Positions 1 through 8,241 of a stretch of 64,000 nt of DNA are shown piece by piece; the first letter of the stretch is position 1, and the number at the start of each line of letters is the position of its first letter. Below the pieces are notes generated by a model. That model saw only the letters and a program-made list of their open reading frames with translations. It was not told the origin of the DNA and did not search any database. This DNA comes from Pseudomonas sp. PDM04 (GTDB lineage Bacteria > Pseudomonadota > Gammaproteobacteria > Pseudomonadales > Pseudomonadaceae), in NCBI RefSeq assembly GCF_014851765.1, contig NZ_JACVAI010000002.1, positions 434,001-498,000 on the forward strand, written 5' to 3'. Made by a program: the position numbers and the translations under genes.

Positions 1-373
1 TGGCGGTCGCCGGGATGTCGATGTTCATCGAGTCGTTGATCGGTTTGCCCATGTCGAGGGTTTCGAGCAGGGCCAGTTCTTCACGGTTGGCCAGGATCAG
101 GTCGGCGAAACGGATCAGCGTACGCTTGCGCTCCGCCGGCGCCAGGTGGGCCCAGATGCCGGACTCGAAGGTACGGCGGGCAACGGCCACCGCTTCGTTG
201 GCATCGGCTTCGTCGGTGCTGGCGACGTTGGCCAGGAAGCGGCCGTCGACCGGGCTGAGGCATTCGAAGGTGGCGCCACTGATGGCCGGGCGGTACTCGC
301 CGTCGATGAAGGCGCGGCTTTCGAGGGAGAGGGACTGGAAGTGTTGTTCCCAGTCGCTGCGGGTCATGGTCAT
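1..373 (-). CDS. puuC: Aldehyde dehydrogenase, PuuC-like (N-terminal part, cut by window edge)
   Basis: About 124 N-terminal residues are present and the rest lies left of the window. The visible part has the NAD-dependent aldehyde dehydrogenase N-terminus: FIDGEYRPA, SPVDGR, the RTFESGIW stretch and the LETLDMGKPI motif. In the gamma-glutamylated putrescine pathway PuuC oxidises gamma-glutamyl-gamma-aminobutyraldehyde in the cytoplasm. The call rests on this family plus the adjacent puuA and divergent puuD. I start at the ATG ending at 373; a second in-frame ATG two codons later (367) is also possible. A REP palindrome separates it from puuA, so co-transcription is plausible but with attenuated read-through. 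In P. aeruginosa a broad-specificity homologue (KauB) serves several polyamine routes. Confidence 0.85.
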   Translation of the reverse strand, partial: MTMTRSDWEQHFQSLSLESRAFIDGEYRPAISGATFECLSPVDGRFLANVASTDEADANEAVAVARRTFESGIWAHLAPAERKRTLIRFADLILANREELALLETLDMGKPINDSMNIDIPATA

Positions 374-408
374 GGAGTCGACTCACACAGAGAGGTTGTT
401 GACCGCGT

Positions 409-502
409 CCCCATGGGAGCGAGCCTGCCCGCGATGGCGGTGGGTCGGTCGACAGGATCGTCGCCTGACCTGGCCTCATCGCGAGCAGGCTCGCTCCCAT
501 GG
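409..502. repeat. REP palindrome pair between puuA and puuC
   Basis: Two inverted arms, 409-435 and 476-502, carry the GGGAGCGAGCCTG(C)CCGCGATG sequence and its complement, separated by about 40 bases. This is the Pseudomonas repetitive extragenic palindrome. The same arms recur at 15052, 16498, 28165 and 32773. It lies in the 150-base gap between two leftward genes, where a folded RNA could stabilise the upstream puuA message. Confidence 0.85.
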
Positions 503-524
503 GGGTCGGGTTTTGGCAGGGTCG

Positions 525-1901
525 TCAGACCGTGTGCAAATACCAGTTGTACTCAAGGTCGGAGATGGAGTTTTCGAACTCGGCCAACTCACTTTCCTTG
601 CACGCCACGAACACGTCGATGTACAGCGGATCGATGTACCGGGCCATGATTTCGCTGTCGTCCAGCACGCGCAATGCATCGCGCAGGTTGTTGGGCAGGC
701 TCTGCTCGTTCTGCTCGTAGGAATTGCCTTCCACGGGCGCGCCCGGCTCGACCTTGTGGGTCAGGCCGTGGTGAATGCCGGCCAGGACCGAAGCCATCAG
801 CAGGTACGGGTTGGCGTCGGCACCGGCGACACGGTGCTCGATGCGCACGGCATCCGGCGAGCCGGTGGGCACGCGAACCGCAACGGTGCGGTTGTCGATG
901 CCCCAGCTCGGCGAGTTCGGCACGTAGAACTGGGCGCCGAAACGGCGGTACGAGTTGACGTTCGGGCAGAGGAACGCCATCTGCGCCGGCAGGGTTTCCA
1001 GCACGCCACCGATGGCGTGGCGCAGCGCGGCATTCTGCTCGGGATCCTCGCTGGCAAAGATGTTGTTGCCGGCCTTGTCGAGAATCGAAATGTGCACGTG
1101 CAAGCCGTTGCCCGCCTGGCCCGGATACGGCTTGGCCATGAAGGTGGTGTCCATCTCGTGGTCGTAGGCGATGTTCTTCACCAGACGCTTGAGCAACACC
1201 GCGTAGTCGCAGGCCTTGATCGGGTCATTGACGTGGTGCAGGTTCACTTCGAACTGCGCCGGGGCGCTTTCCTTGACGATGGCGTCGGCCGGGATGCCCT
1301 GTTCTTTCGCGCCTTCGAGGATGTCCTGCAGGCAATCGACGTATTCGTCGAGGTCGTCGATCAGGTACACCTGGGTCGACATCGGGCGCTTGCCGGAGAC
1401 TGGCGAGCGTGGCGATTGCGGACGACCGTTCACGTTGTCCTGGTCGATCAGGTAGAACTCCAGCTCGAACGCGGCGCAGATGGTCAGGCCCAGGTCGTCG
1501 AACTTGCTCACGATCTGGCGCAACACTTCTCGCGGGTCGGCGAAGAAAGGTTCACCTTCGAGCTCGTGCATGGTCATCAGCAGTTGCGCGGTCGGGCGCT
1601 TCTGCCAGGGTTCGATGCTGAGGGTGCCGGGAATGGGGAAACAGATCCGGTCGGAGTCGCCGATGTCCAGGCCCAGACCGGTGCTTTCCACCGTGGAGCC
1701 GTTGATATCCAGGGCAAACAGCGACGCCGGCAGGTTGATGCCTTTTTCGTACACCTTATGAAGACTGGTGCGTTCGATGCGCTTGCCGCGCACCACACCG
1801 TTCATATCCGCAATCAGAAGGTCGACGTACAAAACCTCAGGATATTTCTTAAGGAATGCGTTTGCTTCGTTGAGTTGAACGGTACGCAGAGGGACCGACA
1901 T
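525..1901 (-). CDS. puuA: Gamma-glutamylputrescine synthetase (glutamine synthetase family)
   Basis: 458 residues, the usual length of PuuA/SpuI-type glutamine synthetase homologues. The N-terminal beta-grasp domain (LLIADMNGVVRGKRI) is followed by the catalytic domain with CAAFELEFYLID, the FMAKPYPGQAGNGLHVHIS ligand-binding stretch and the NRTVAVRVP arginine motif. It ligates glutamate to putrescine or related polyamines with ATP, the first step of the gamma-glutamylated catabolic route. It is divergent from puuD, which removes the glutamyl group at the end of the route, and upstream of puuC. The 280-base divergent region carries repeated CGAAAGTGC-type motifs that may be operators. Assignment to the polyamine rather than ammonia-assimilating branch rests on neighbours as well as sequence. 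Confidence 0.93.
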   Translation of the reverse strand: MSVPLRTVQLNEANAFLKKYPEVLYVDLLIADMNGVVRGKRIERTSLHKVYEKGINLPASLFALDINGSTVESTGLGLDIGDSDRICFPIPGTLSIEPWQKRPTAQLLMTMHELEGEPFFADPREVLRQIVSKFDDLGLTICAAFELEFYLIDQDNVNGRPQSPRSPVSGKRPMSTQVYLIDDLDEYVDCLQDILEGAKEQGIPADAIVKESAPAQFEVNLHHVNDPIKACDYAVLLKRLVKNIAYDHEMDTTFMAKPYPGQAGNGLHVHISILDKAGNNIFASEDPEQNAALRHAIGGVLETLPAQMAFLCPNVNSYRRFGAQFYVPNSPSWGIDNRTVAVRVPTGSPDAVRIEHRVAGADANPYLLMASVLAGIHHGLTHKVEPGAPVEGNSYEQNEQSLPNNLRDALRVLDDSEIMARYIDPLYIDVFVACKESELAEFENSISDLEYNWYLHTV

Positions 1902-1936
1902 GATGCACCTATTAGCTGTTAATTATTATGTTCACT

Positions 1937-2039
1937 GCACTTTCGCCGAGCCAGTCAACCCGAACGGCAAAGTGAAGTCAATAGCGAACACCTGGCCTTT
2001 CATCCTTTATTTTCAAGGCTTTCTGGCGGACGAAAGTGC
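1937..2039. promoter_or_regulatory. Repeated GCACTTTCG / CGAAAGTGC motifs in the puuA-puuD divergent region
   Basis: GCACTTTCG lies at 1937-1945, its exact complement CGAAAGTGC at 2031-2039, and a degenerate copy CGGCAAAGTG at 1965-1974. They sit between two divergent operons of the same pathway, where a polyamine-responsive repressor (PauR/PuuR type) would be expected. The repeats are seen; the binding protein is inferred. Confidence 0.4.
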
Positions 2040-2110
2040 CAAATCAGGGGAACGAGCCACGTAAATCCTGAGGATCGGACGTGCGGCGTTTAGAATTTTT
2101 TACATGGCAG

Positions 2111-2139
2111 TTGTCAATTAAAATCAACAAGGCTAAGCT
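2111..2139 (+). promoter_or_regulatory. Possible sigma-70 promoter for puuD operon
   Basis: TTGTCA at 2111-2116, a 17-base spacer and TAAGCT at 2134-2139, about 43 bases ahead of the puuD start. The -10 box is only a moderate match, so this is tentative. Confidence 0.3.
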
Positions 2140-2181
2140 CCGGAAAAGCTCGTTCAAGTGTCAAACTTCGAGGTGATAAAA

Positions 2182-2943
2182 ATGGCATTCAAGCCATTGA
2201 TCGGCGTTACTGCGTGCGTCAAACAGATTGGCCTGCACCCTTACCACATCAGCGGCGACAAGTACCTGCGTGCAGTCAGCGTGGCTGCGCAAGGGCTGCC
2301 CGTGGTCATTCCTTCCCTGGGCGAACTGACTGAAATCCCTGAGCTGCTCGCCCGTCTCGACGGCCTGCTGCTGACCGGCTCGCCGTCGAACGTGGAACCC
2401 TTCCACTATCAAGGCCCGGCCAGCGCGCCCGGCACGGATCACGATCCGGCGCGGGACGCCACCACCCTCCCCCTGTTGCGCGCAGCCATCGCTGCCGGTG
2501 TTCCGCTGCTGGGCATCTGCCGCGGCTTCCAGGAAATGAACGTGGCTTTCGGTGGCAGCCTGCACCAGAAGGTCCACGAGCTGCCGGGCATGCTCGACCA
2601 CCGCGAAGCGGACAGCCCCGAGCTGGCGGTGCAATACGCCCCGGCCCACGCGGTCAGGGTGCAACCGGGCGGCGTGTTCGAAGCACTGCAATTGCCAGCC
2701 GAATTCAGGGTCAATTCGATTCACAGCCAGGGCATCGACAGGCTCGCGCCAGGCCTGCGGGCCGAAGCGATTGCGCCGGACGGTTTGATCGAGGCGATCT
2801 CGGTGGACCACAGCCCGACTTTCGCCCTCGGCGTGCAATGGCACCCGGAATGGCAGGTGCTGGACAACCCGAACTACCTGCGGATATTCCAGGCGTTCGG
2901 CGAGGCCTGCCAGCAACGGGCGGCGCGGCGCAACCAGCGCTGA
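2182..2943 (+). CDS. puuD: Gamma-glutamyl-GABA hydrolase (class I glutamine amidotransferase)
   Basis: 253 residues. Peptidase C26/class I amidotransferase fold with the nucleophile in LLGICRGFQEMN (Cys113) and the His-Glu pair in WHPEW (His221, Glu223); the LLLTGSPSNVEP oxyanion region is present. It hydrolyses gamma-glutamyl-GABA to glutamate and GABA, the last step of the Puu route (SpuA in P. aeruginosa). The ATG at 2182 is chosen because GAGGTGATAAA lies just before it; a GTG at 2158 is upstream of that ribosome site. It leads the rightward operon, with the polyamine ABC genes 242 bases downstream. Confidence 0.9.
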   Translation: MAFKPLIGVTACVKQIGLHPYHISGDKYLRAVSVAAQGLPVVIPSLGELTEIPELLARLDGLLLTGSPSNVEPFHYQGPASAPGTDHDPARDATTLPLLRAAIAAGVPLLGICRGFQEMNVAFGGSLHQKVHELPGMLDHREADSPELAVQYAPAHAVRVQPGGVFEALQLPAEFRVNSIHSQGIDRLAPGLRAEAIAPDGLIEAISVDHSPTFALGVQWHPEWQVLDNPNYLRIFQAFGEACQQRAARRNQR

Positions 2944-3185
2944 CCCAACCCAAGAATACGTAACGATTGACTGCCCCCTCGGAGGTCGGGTGTGCCTGCG
3001 CACATCCGTCATCCGTGAAAAACAACACCCGTAATAACAACAAGTACGACCCAGGCAGCCAGGACGGCGGCGCCGAACAAGCCGGATCGGTACGGGTAAT
3101 GCCAGCCAGGCATCCCGTACAGGCTTGCAATCCACTTAAGCCCGGCCACGTTGACCGAGCGAACGAAACCTGTTGGGAGTTTCAC

Positions 3186-4328
3186 ATGGCAAACGCCTCC
3201 AGCACTTACAGGAAGGCTCTTGAAGGTCATCAATCACCGAAAAAGGTGTTGGTGAAAGTCGACCGCGTCACCAAGAAATTCGACGAAACCACGGCCGTGG
3301 ACGATGTCTCGCTTGAGATCCATCAAGGGGAAATCTTCGCCCTGCTGGGTGGTTCCGGCTCCGGCAAATCGACCCTGCTGCGCATGCTCGCCGGCTTCGA
3401 GCGCCCGACCGAAGGGCGGATTCTGCTCGATGGCGTGGACATCACCGACATGCCGCCCTACGAGCGGCCGATCAACATGATGTTCCAGTCCTACGCGCTG
3501 TTCCCGCACATGACCGTGGCGCAGAACATCGCCTTCGGCCTCAAGCAGGACCGTTTGCCGGCCGCCGAAATCGACGCCCGTGTGCAGGAGATGCTGCGCC
3601 TGGTGCACATGACCCAGTACGCCAAGCGCAAACCCCATCAGTTGTCCGGCGGCCAGCGTCAGCGTGTGGCCCTGGCCCGCTCTTTGGCCAAGCGGCCGAA
3701 GCTGCTGTTGCTCGACGAACCGATGGGTGCGCTGGATAAAAAGCTGCGTTCGCAGATGCAACTGGAACTGGTGGAAATCATCGAACGCGTGGGCGTGACC
3801 TGCGTGATGGTGACCCATGACCAGGAAGAAGCCATGACCATGGCCCAGCGCATCGCGATCATGCACCTGGGCTGGATCGCCCAGATCGGCAGCCCGGTCG
3901 ACATCTACGAAGCACCGGTCAGCCGCATGGTCTGCGAATTCATCGGCAACGTGAACGCCTTCGACGGCACCGTGGTGGAAGACCTCGAAGGTCATGCGAT
4001 CATTCACAGCCCGGACCTGGAACAGAAGATCTACGTCGGCCACGGCGTCAGTACCTCGGTGCAGGACAAGTCGATCACCTACGCGATCCGTCCGGAAAAA
4101 CTGCTGGTCAGCACCACCCAACCCGAGTTCCGCTACAACTGGTCCCAGGGCAAGGTGCATGACATCGCTTACCTGGGCGGACATTCGGTGTTCTACGTCG
4201 AGCTGCCGGGCGGCAAGATCGTCCAGTCGTTCATGGCCAACGCCGAACGCCGTGGCGCACGCCCGACCTGGGACGACCAGGTCTATGTGTGGTGGGAAGA
4301 CGACAGCGGCGTGGTACTGCGCTCATGA
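3186..4328 (+). CDS. potA: Polyamine ABC transporter ATP-binding protein
   Basis: 380 residues. Walker A is GGSGSGKST (residues 55-63), followed by a Q-loop (MMFQSYALF), the LSGGQRQRVALARSL signature, Walker B LLLLDEP and the H-loop VMVTHD. The C-terminal TOBE-type region (about 290-380) is that of PotA/PotG/SpuF. It energises uptake of putrescine or spermidine through the two permeases that follow. The ATG at 3186 follows GGGAG, and the last codons overlap the next gene as ATGA. A 242-base gap from puuD holds A-rich CA motifs but no gene. Family members are variously named potA, potG or spuF. Confidence 0.9.
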   Translation: MANASSTYRKALEGHQSPKKVLVKVDRVTKKFDETTAVDDVSLEIHQGEIFALLGGSGSGKSTLLRMLAGFERPTEGRILLDGVDITDMPPYERPINMMFQSYALFPHMTVAQNIAFGLKQDRLPAAEIDARVQEMLRLVHMTQYAKRKPHQLSGGQRQRVALARSLAKRPKLLLLDEPMGALDKKLRSQMQLELVEIIERVGVTCVMVTHDQEEAMTMAQRIAIMHLGWIAQIGSPVDIYEAPVSRMVCEFIGNVNAFDGTVVEDLEGHAIIHSPDLEQKIYVGHGVSTSVQDKSITYAIRPEKLLVSTTQPEFRYNWSQGKVHDIAYLGGHSVFYVELPGGKIVQSFMANAERRGARPTWDDQVYVWWEDDSGVVLRS

Positions 4329-5239
4329 GCACTCTCAATCAACAGTTCATGCGCCTGATCCCCAGTGGCCGCAAGCTCGTCATCGGCATCCCGTTCCTGT
4401 GGCTGTGCCTGTTCTTCCTGTTGCCGTTCTTCCTGGTGATGAAGATCAGCTTTTCGGAAGCGGCGCTGGCCATCCCGCCCTACTCGGAGATCTACACCTA
4501 CGCCGAGCAGAAATTCCAGCTGTTCATGAACGTCGGCAACTACCTGTTGCTGACCGAAGACGAGCTGTACATTTCGGCTTACTTCGGTTCGTTGAAGGTT
4601 GCGTTCTTCAGCACGCTGATGTGCCTGCTGATCGGTTTTCCGATGGCCTACGCGATCACCCGCACCCGCAAGGAAACGCAAAACGTCCTGCTGCTGTTGA
4701 TCATGATGCCGACCTGGACGGCGATCCTGATCCGCGTCTACGCCTGGATGGGCATCCTCAGCAACAACGGTTTGCTGAACGCGTTCCTGATGTGGAGCGG
4801 GCTGACGAATCACCCGATCGAGATCCTCAACACCAACACGGCCGTCTATATCGGGGTCGTCTACGCCTACCTGCCGTTCATGGTGCTGCCGCTGTACGCC
4901 AACCTCGTCAAGCACGATCCGAGCCTCCTGGAGGCGGCGTCGGACCTGGGCTCGAGCAACTTCAACAACTTCTGGAAAATCACCGTGCCGCTGGCCCGCA
5001 ACGGCATCATTGCCGGCTGCATGCTGGTGTTCATCCCCGTGGTCGGCGAGTTCGTGATTCCGGAACTGCTGGGCGGCCCGGAAACCCTGATGATCGGCCG
5101 TGTGCTGTGGCAGGAATTCTTCAACAACCGCGACTGGCCGGTGGCGTCTGCCCTGGCGGTGGTGATGCTGTTGATCCTGATCGTGCCGATTCTGCTGTTT
5201 AACCGTAGCCAGGCCAAAGAGATGGAGGGTCGGGGATGA
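4325..5239 (+). CDS. potH: Polyamine ABC transporter permease (PotB/PotH type)
   Basis: 304 residues with about six membrane segments: an N-terminal one near residues 15-38, then the block typical of PotB/PotH. The cytoplasmic EAA loop (LEAASDLGSSNFNNFWKITVPLA) contacts the ATPase. The ATG overlaps the stop of the ATPase gene (ATGA at 4325-4328), implying coupled translation. An upstream in-frame start lies inside the ATPase gene and was not used. It forms the inner-membrane channel with the next gene product. Confidence 0.9.
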   Translation: MSTLNQQFMRLIPSGRKLVIGIPFLWLCLFFLLPFFLVMKISFSEAALAIPPYSEIYTYAEQKFQLFMNVGNYLLLTEDELYISAYFGSLKVAFFSTLMCLLIGFPMAYAITRTRKETQNVLLLLIMMPTWTAILIRVYAWMGILSNNGLLNAFLMWSGLTNHPIEILNTNTAVYIGVVYAYLPFMVLPLYANLVKHDPSLLEAASDLGSSNFNNFWKITVPLARNGIIAGCMLVFIPVVGEFVIPELLGGPETLMIGRVLWQEFFNNRDWPVASALAVVMLLILIVPILLFNRSQAKEMEGRG

Positions 5240-6120
5240 AACGCTTCGGATTTTCAACGTTCATGCTGGTGTTCGGCCTGTCATTCATCTACCTGCCGAT
5301 GCTGATCCTGGTGATCTACTCGTTCAACGCCTCGAAACTGGTGACGGTGTGGGGCGGCTGGTCGGTGAAGTGGTACGTCGGCCTGCTCGACAATACGCAA
5401 CTGATGGGCTCGGTGGTGCGCTCGCTGGAGATCGCCTGCTACACGGCGATTGCCGCAGTCGCGCTGGGCACCCTGGCGGCATTCGTGCTGACTCGCGTCA
5501 CGCGTTTCAAAGGCCGCACGCTGTTCGGTGGCCTGGTCACCGCGCCGTTGGTGATGCCGGAAGTGATCACTGGCCTGTCGCTGTTGCTGCTGTTCGTGGC
5601 CATGGCGCAGTTGATCGGCTGGCCGATGGAACGCGGCATCGTCACCATCTGGATCGCCCACACCACGTTTTGTGCAGCCTATGTGGCGGTGGTGGTCTCG
5701 GCGCGCCTGCGCGAGCTGGACCTGTCCATCGAAGAGGCGGCCATGGACCTGGGGGCCAAGCCGTTCAAGGTGTTTTTCCTGATCACCATCCCGATGATCG
5801 CGCCGTCCCTGGCGGCCGGGGGCATGATGTCGTTTGCCCTGTCGCTGGACGACCTGGTGCTGGCCAGCTTCGTCTCCGGCCCGGGTTCGACGACCCTGCC
5901 GATGGAGGTGTTCTCGGCAGTGCGCCTGGGGGTGAAACCTGAAATCAATGCCGTGGCCAGCCTGATTCTGCTCGCCGTTTCGCTGGTGACCTTCCTCGTC
6001 TGGTACTTCAGCCGTCGCGCCGAAGCCACCCGTAAACGGGCGATCCAGGAAGCCATGGACCAGACCGCCAACGAAGCCTGGCAACCCGCCAGAAAAACCA
6101 TGACAGAAGCGACGGCCTAG
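5236..6120 (+). CDS. potI: Polyamine ABC transporter permease (PotC/PotI type)
   Basis: 294 residues, second permease of the heterodimer. It has six predicted membrane helices and the EAA motif LSIEEAAMDLGAKPFKVFFLITIP, with the C-terminal helix near LLAVSLVTFLVWYFSRR. The start overlaps the preceding stop (ATGA at 5236-5239). It is followed after 53 bases by the binding-protein gene, which has its own ribosome site. The order ATPase, permease, permease, binding protein matches potGHIF-type operons with potF moved last. Confidence 0.9.
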   Translation: MKRFGFSTFMLVFGLSFIYLPMLILVIYSFNASKLVTVWGGWSVKWYVGLLDNTQLMGSVVRSLEIACYTAIAAVALGTLAAFVLTRVTRFKGRTLFGGLVTAPLVMPEVITGLSLLLLFVAMAQLIGWPMERGIVTIWIAHTTFCAAYVAVVVSARLRELDLSIEEAAMDLGAKPFKVFFLITIPMIAPSLAAGGMMSFALSLDDLVLASFVSGPGSTTLPMEVFSAVRLGVKPEINAVASLILLAVSLVTFLVWYFSRRAEATRKRAIQEAMDQTANEAWQPARKTMTEATA

Positions 6121-6173
6121 TGCCGTCGCGTTTCACCACGTGGTGCCATGAATAAAAGAAGGAAGTTGTACCG

Positions 6174-7271
6174 ATGAAAATGCTTGGCAGGACTCTGCTG
6201 ACCCTGTCCTTATTGGGCGCGATCGCCACCACCGCACAGGCTGCCGACAAGGAGCTGCGCGTCTACAACTGGTCGGACTACATCGCCCCGGACACCGTCA
6301 AGAAGTTCGAAGACGAGACCGGCATCCACGTGACCTATGACGTGTTCGACAGCAACGAAACCCTTGAGGCACGCCTGCTCGCGGGTAAATCCGGCTATGA
6401 CATCGTCGTGCCGTCCAACAGTTTCCTGGCCAAGCAGATCAAGGCCGGGGTTTATCAGGCGATGGACAAGTCGAAACTGCCCAACTGGAAGAACCTCAAC
6501 CCGGTGCTGCTCAAGAACGCCTCGGCCAGCGACCCGGACAACGCCCATGCGTTCCCCTACATGTGGGGCTCGATTGGCATCGGCTTCAACCCGGCCAAGG
6601 TCAGGCAAGTGCTGGGCGCCAATGCGCCGACCAACTCCTGGGATTTGCTGTTCAAGCCGCAGAACGCCGAGAAGCTCAAAGCCTGCGGCATCAGCTTCCT
6701 CGATTCACCCACCGAGATGCTCCCCGCCGCCCTGCACTACCTGGGCTACCCGGTGAACTCCAGGGACAAGGCGCAGATTGCCGAGGCGCAAGACCTGTTC
6801 ATGAAAATCCGGCCGTCGGTGGCGTATTTCCACTCCTCGAAATACATCTCTGACCTGGCCAACGGCAACATCTGCGTCGCGGTCGGTTACTCCGGTGACG
6901 TGCTGCAGGCCAAGGCCCGCGCGCAGGAAGCGGGCAACGAGGTGCAGGTCGACTACAGCATTCCGAAGGAAGGGGCCGGCAGTTTCTACGACATGGTCGC
7001 GATCCCCCGGGATGCAGCGAACGTGGAAAACGCCCACCTGTTCATGAACTTCCTGATGCGTCCGGACATCATTGCCGAGATCACCAACAACATCGGCTAC
7101 AGCAATGCCAACGCAGCCGCCACGCCCCTGGTGGACGAGGCGATCCGCGACGATCCGGGCTCGTACCCGCCGCAGGCGGTGCTGGCGACCTTGTATGCGA
7201 TTCCGGACATGCCCATCGCCGTCCAGCGGGTGATGACCCGGGGGTGGACGCGGGTCAAGCTTGGGAAGTAA
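6174..7271 (+). CDS. potF: Periplasmic polyamine-binding protein (PotF/SpuD type)
   Basis: 365 residues with a clear signal peptide ([16 protein letters not shown], cleavage near residue 23). The mature start [16 protein letters not shown] is the PotF/PotD signature; the aromatic and acidic residues of this loop line the ligand cleft in the family. Later conserved parts are [18 protein letters not shown] and [11 protein letters not shown]. It captures putrescine or spermidine for the preceding permeases. It is the last gene of the operon and is followed by a strong terminator. A related protein is encoded at 15163-16263 without transporter partners. Confidence 0.92.
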   Translation: MKMLGRTLLTLSLLGAIATTAQAADKELRVYNWSDYIAPDTVKKFEDETGIHVTYDVFDSNETLEARLLAGKSGYDIVVPSNSFLAKQIKAGVYQAMDKSKLPNWKNLNPVLLKNASASDPDNAHAFPYMWGSIGIGFNPAKVRQVLGANAPTNSWDLLFKPQNAEKLKACGISFLDSPTEMLPAALHYLGYPVNSRDKAQIAEAQDLFMKIRPSVAYFHSSKYISDLANGNICVAVGYSGDVLQAKARAQEAGNEVQVDYSIPKEGAGSFYDMVAIPRDAANVENAHLFMNFLMRPDIIAEITNNIGYSNANAAATPLVDEAIRDDPGSYPPQAVLATLYAIPDMPIAVQRVMTRGWTRVKLGK

Positions 7272-7408
7272 TCGTCGATGCTGAAATCGCCATGGAAGCC
7301 CTGAAATCCACCATCAATCACCGTTTTCCGTTCACGCAGCGCCTTACCACCGCTGCATCCTCTTGAGCAGAACGGCCTCACCTGGCTTCCTCGGTCAGGG
7401 TGAGATTG

Positions 7409-7435
7409 GGCGCCCTCCCCGGGCGCCTTTTTTTT
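7409..7435 (+). terminator. Rho-independent terminator after the polyamine uptake operon
   Basis: GGCGCCC (7409-7415), loop TCCCC, GGGCGCC (7421-7427), then eight T. The T run abuts the stop codon of the convergent thpR. There is no T run on the other strand, so it works rightward. Confidence 0.9.
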
Positions 7436-7983
7436 CAGGCGGGGACCAGCGGCCATTCCGCCAGCGCCCGATAGCGGCCCTTGTGGGATTCGAACAGGGT
7501 AAATCGATCAGCCCGCAGCACCCACTCCGGTGGCGTCGCCGACTCGGGCACCGGTTCGCGAAAGTCGCGCATCAGGGTCAGGTGCGGCCGAAACTCCTTC
7601 GGCACCTCTTCCAGTCCGAACGGCAACATCGCCTGCTCCAGCGCATACACCAGCCGCAACAACGCCGGCGGCGGCTGTTCAGAGGCCAGCACCAGCGCCC
7701 CGGCGCGACGCCAGACCTCCAGCCGATCCAGCGCCACGCTCAATGCCACGCCTGGCGTGCGCACCTGCGCCGCCGCGCAACAGATCTGGGCGATCTGCGC
7801 CACGTCCACCGCCCCCAGGAACAACAGGGTCAGGTGGAAGTTTTCCGCCGACACCGGCCGCCCACTGCGCAACCGCAGCTCACCGCGCCAGCGGGCGATG
7901 GCCTTGCGTTGCTCGGGCGCACAGCCCAATGCGAAGAACAACCGTTTGACCGGTTCGCGGGTTTCGTCGCTCACGCCTGGCAC
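7435..7983 (-). CDS. thpR: RNA 2',3'-cyclic phosphodiesterase (LigT/ThpR)
   Basis: 182 residues, normal length for the 2H phosphoesterase family. Both HxTx catalytic motifs are visible: HLTLLFLG near residue 45 and HLTLMRDF about 85 residues later. The N-terminal RLFFALGCAPEQR is also typical. The enzyme opens 2',3'-cyclic phosphates on RNA ends; its biological substrate in bacteria is uncertain. It faces the polyamine operon tail-to-tail with only the terminator between them. Confidence 0.9.
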   Translation of the reverse strand: MPGVSDETREPVKRLFFALGCAPEQRKAIARWRGELRLRSGRPVSAENFHLTLLFLGAVDVAQIAQICCAAAQVRTPGVALSVALDRLEVWRRAGALVLASEQPPPALLRLVYALEQAMLPFGLEEVPKEFRPHLTLMRDFREPVPESATPPEWVLRADRFTLFESHKGRYRALAEWPLVPA

Positions 7984-8034
7984 CTCCTGACATGCACGTT
8001 ATAGTTGAAAACACCGAATGAACGGGACAGGGCC

Positions 8035-8229
8035 ATGCGAGAAATCATCAGCAAAGAGCCATGGTGGGCCAGGCCACCTCAGCCGGGTCAAAACGAGTCC
8101 GAGCTGGAATGGGGTTGGCTGGTTCACTATAGCGAAGGTGAACCGCGTTTCGAATTCGTCAGGGAACGCCCCACGGACAGCGAGATCCGTCATCGCAAGA
8201 GTTGCAGGATCACTCCGACGGCGGAGTAA
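8035..8229 (+). CDS. Small conserved hypothetical protein
   Basis: 64 residues, charged and tryptophan-rich (EPWWARPP, LEWGWLVHY), with no signal peptide or membrane segment. I could not name a family. The ATG at 8035 is used, with a GGGACAGGG ribosome site just before it; a TTG ten codons upstream lacks one. It stands alone between divergent thpR and the convergent lipoprotein gene. Confidence 0.6.
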   Translation: MREIISKEPWWARPPQPGQNESELEWGWLVHYSEGEPRFEFVRERPTDSEIRHRKSCRITPTAE

Positions 8230-8241
8230 TCGGGTGCGTGA

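Noticed and set aside
15..1922. 635-residue plus-strand frame antisense to puuA and puuC
   Set aside because: Shadow of two clear minus-strand genes and crosses a REP element.
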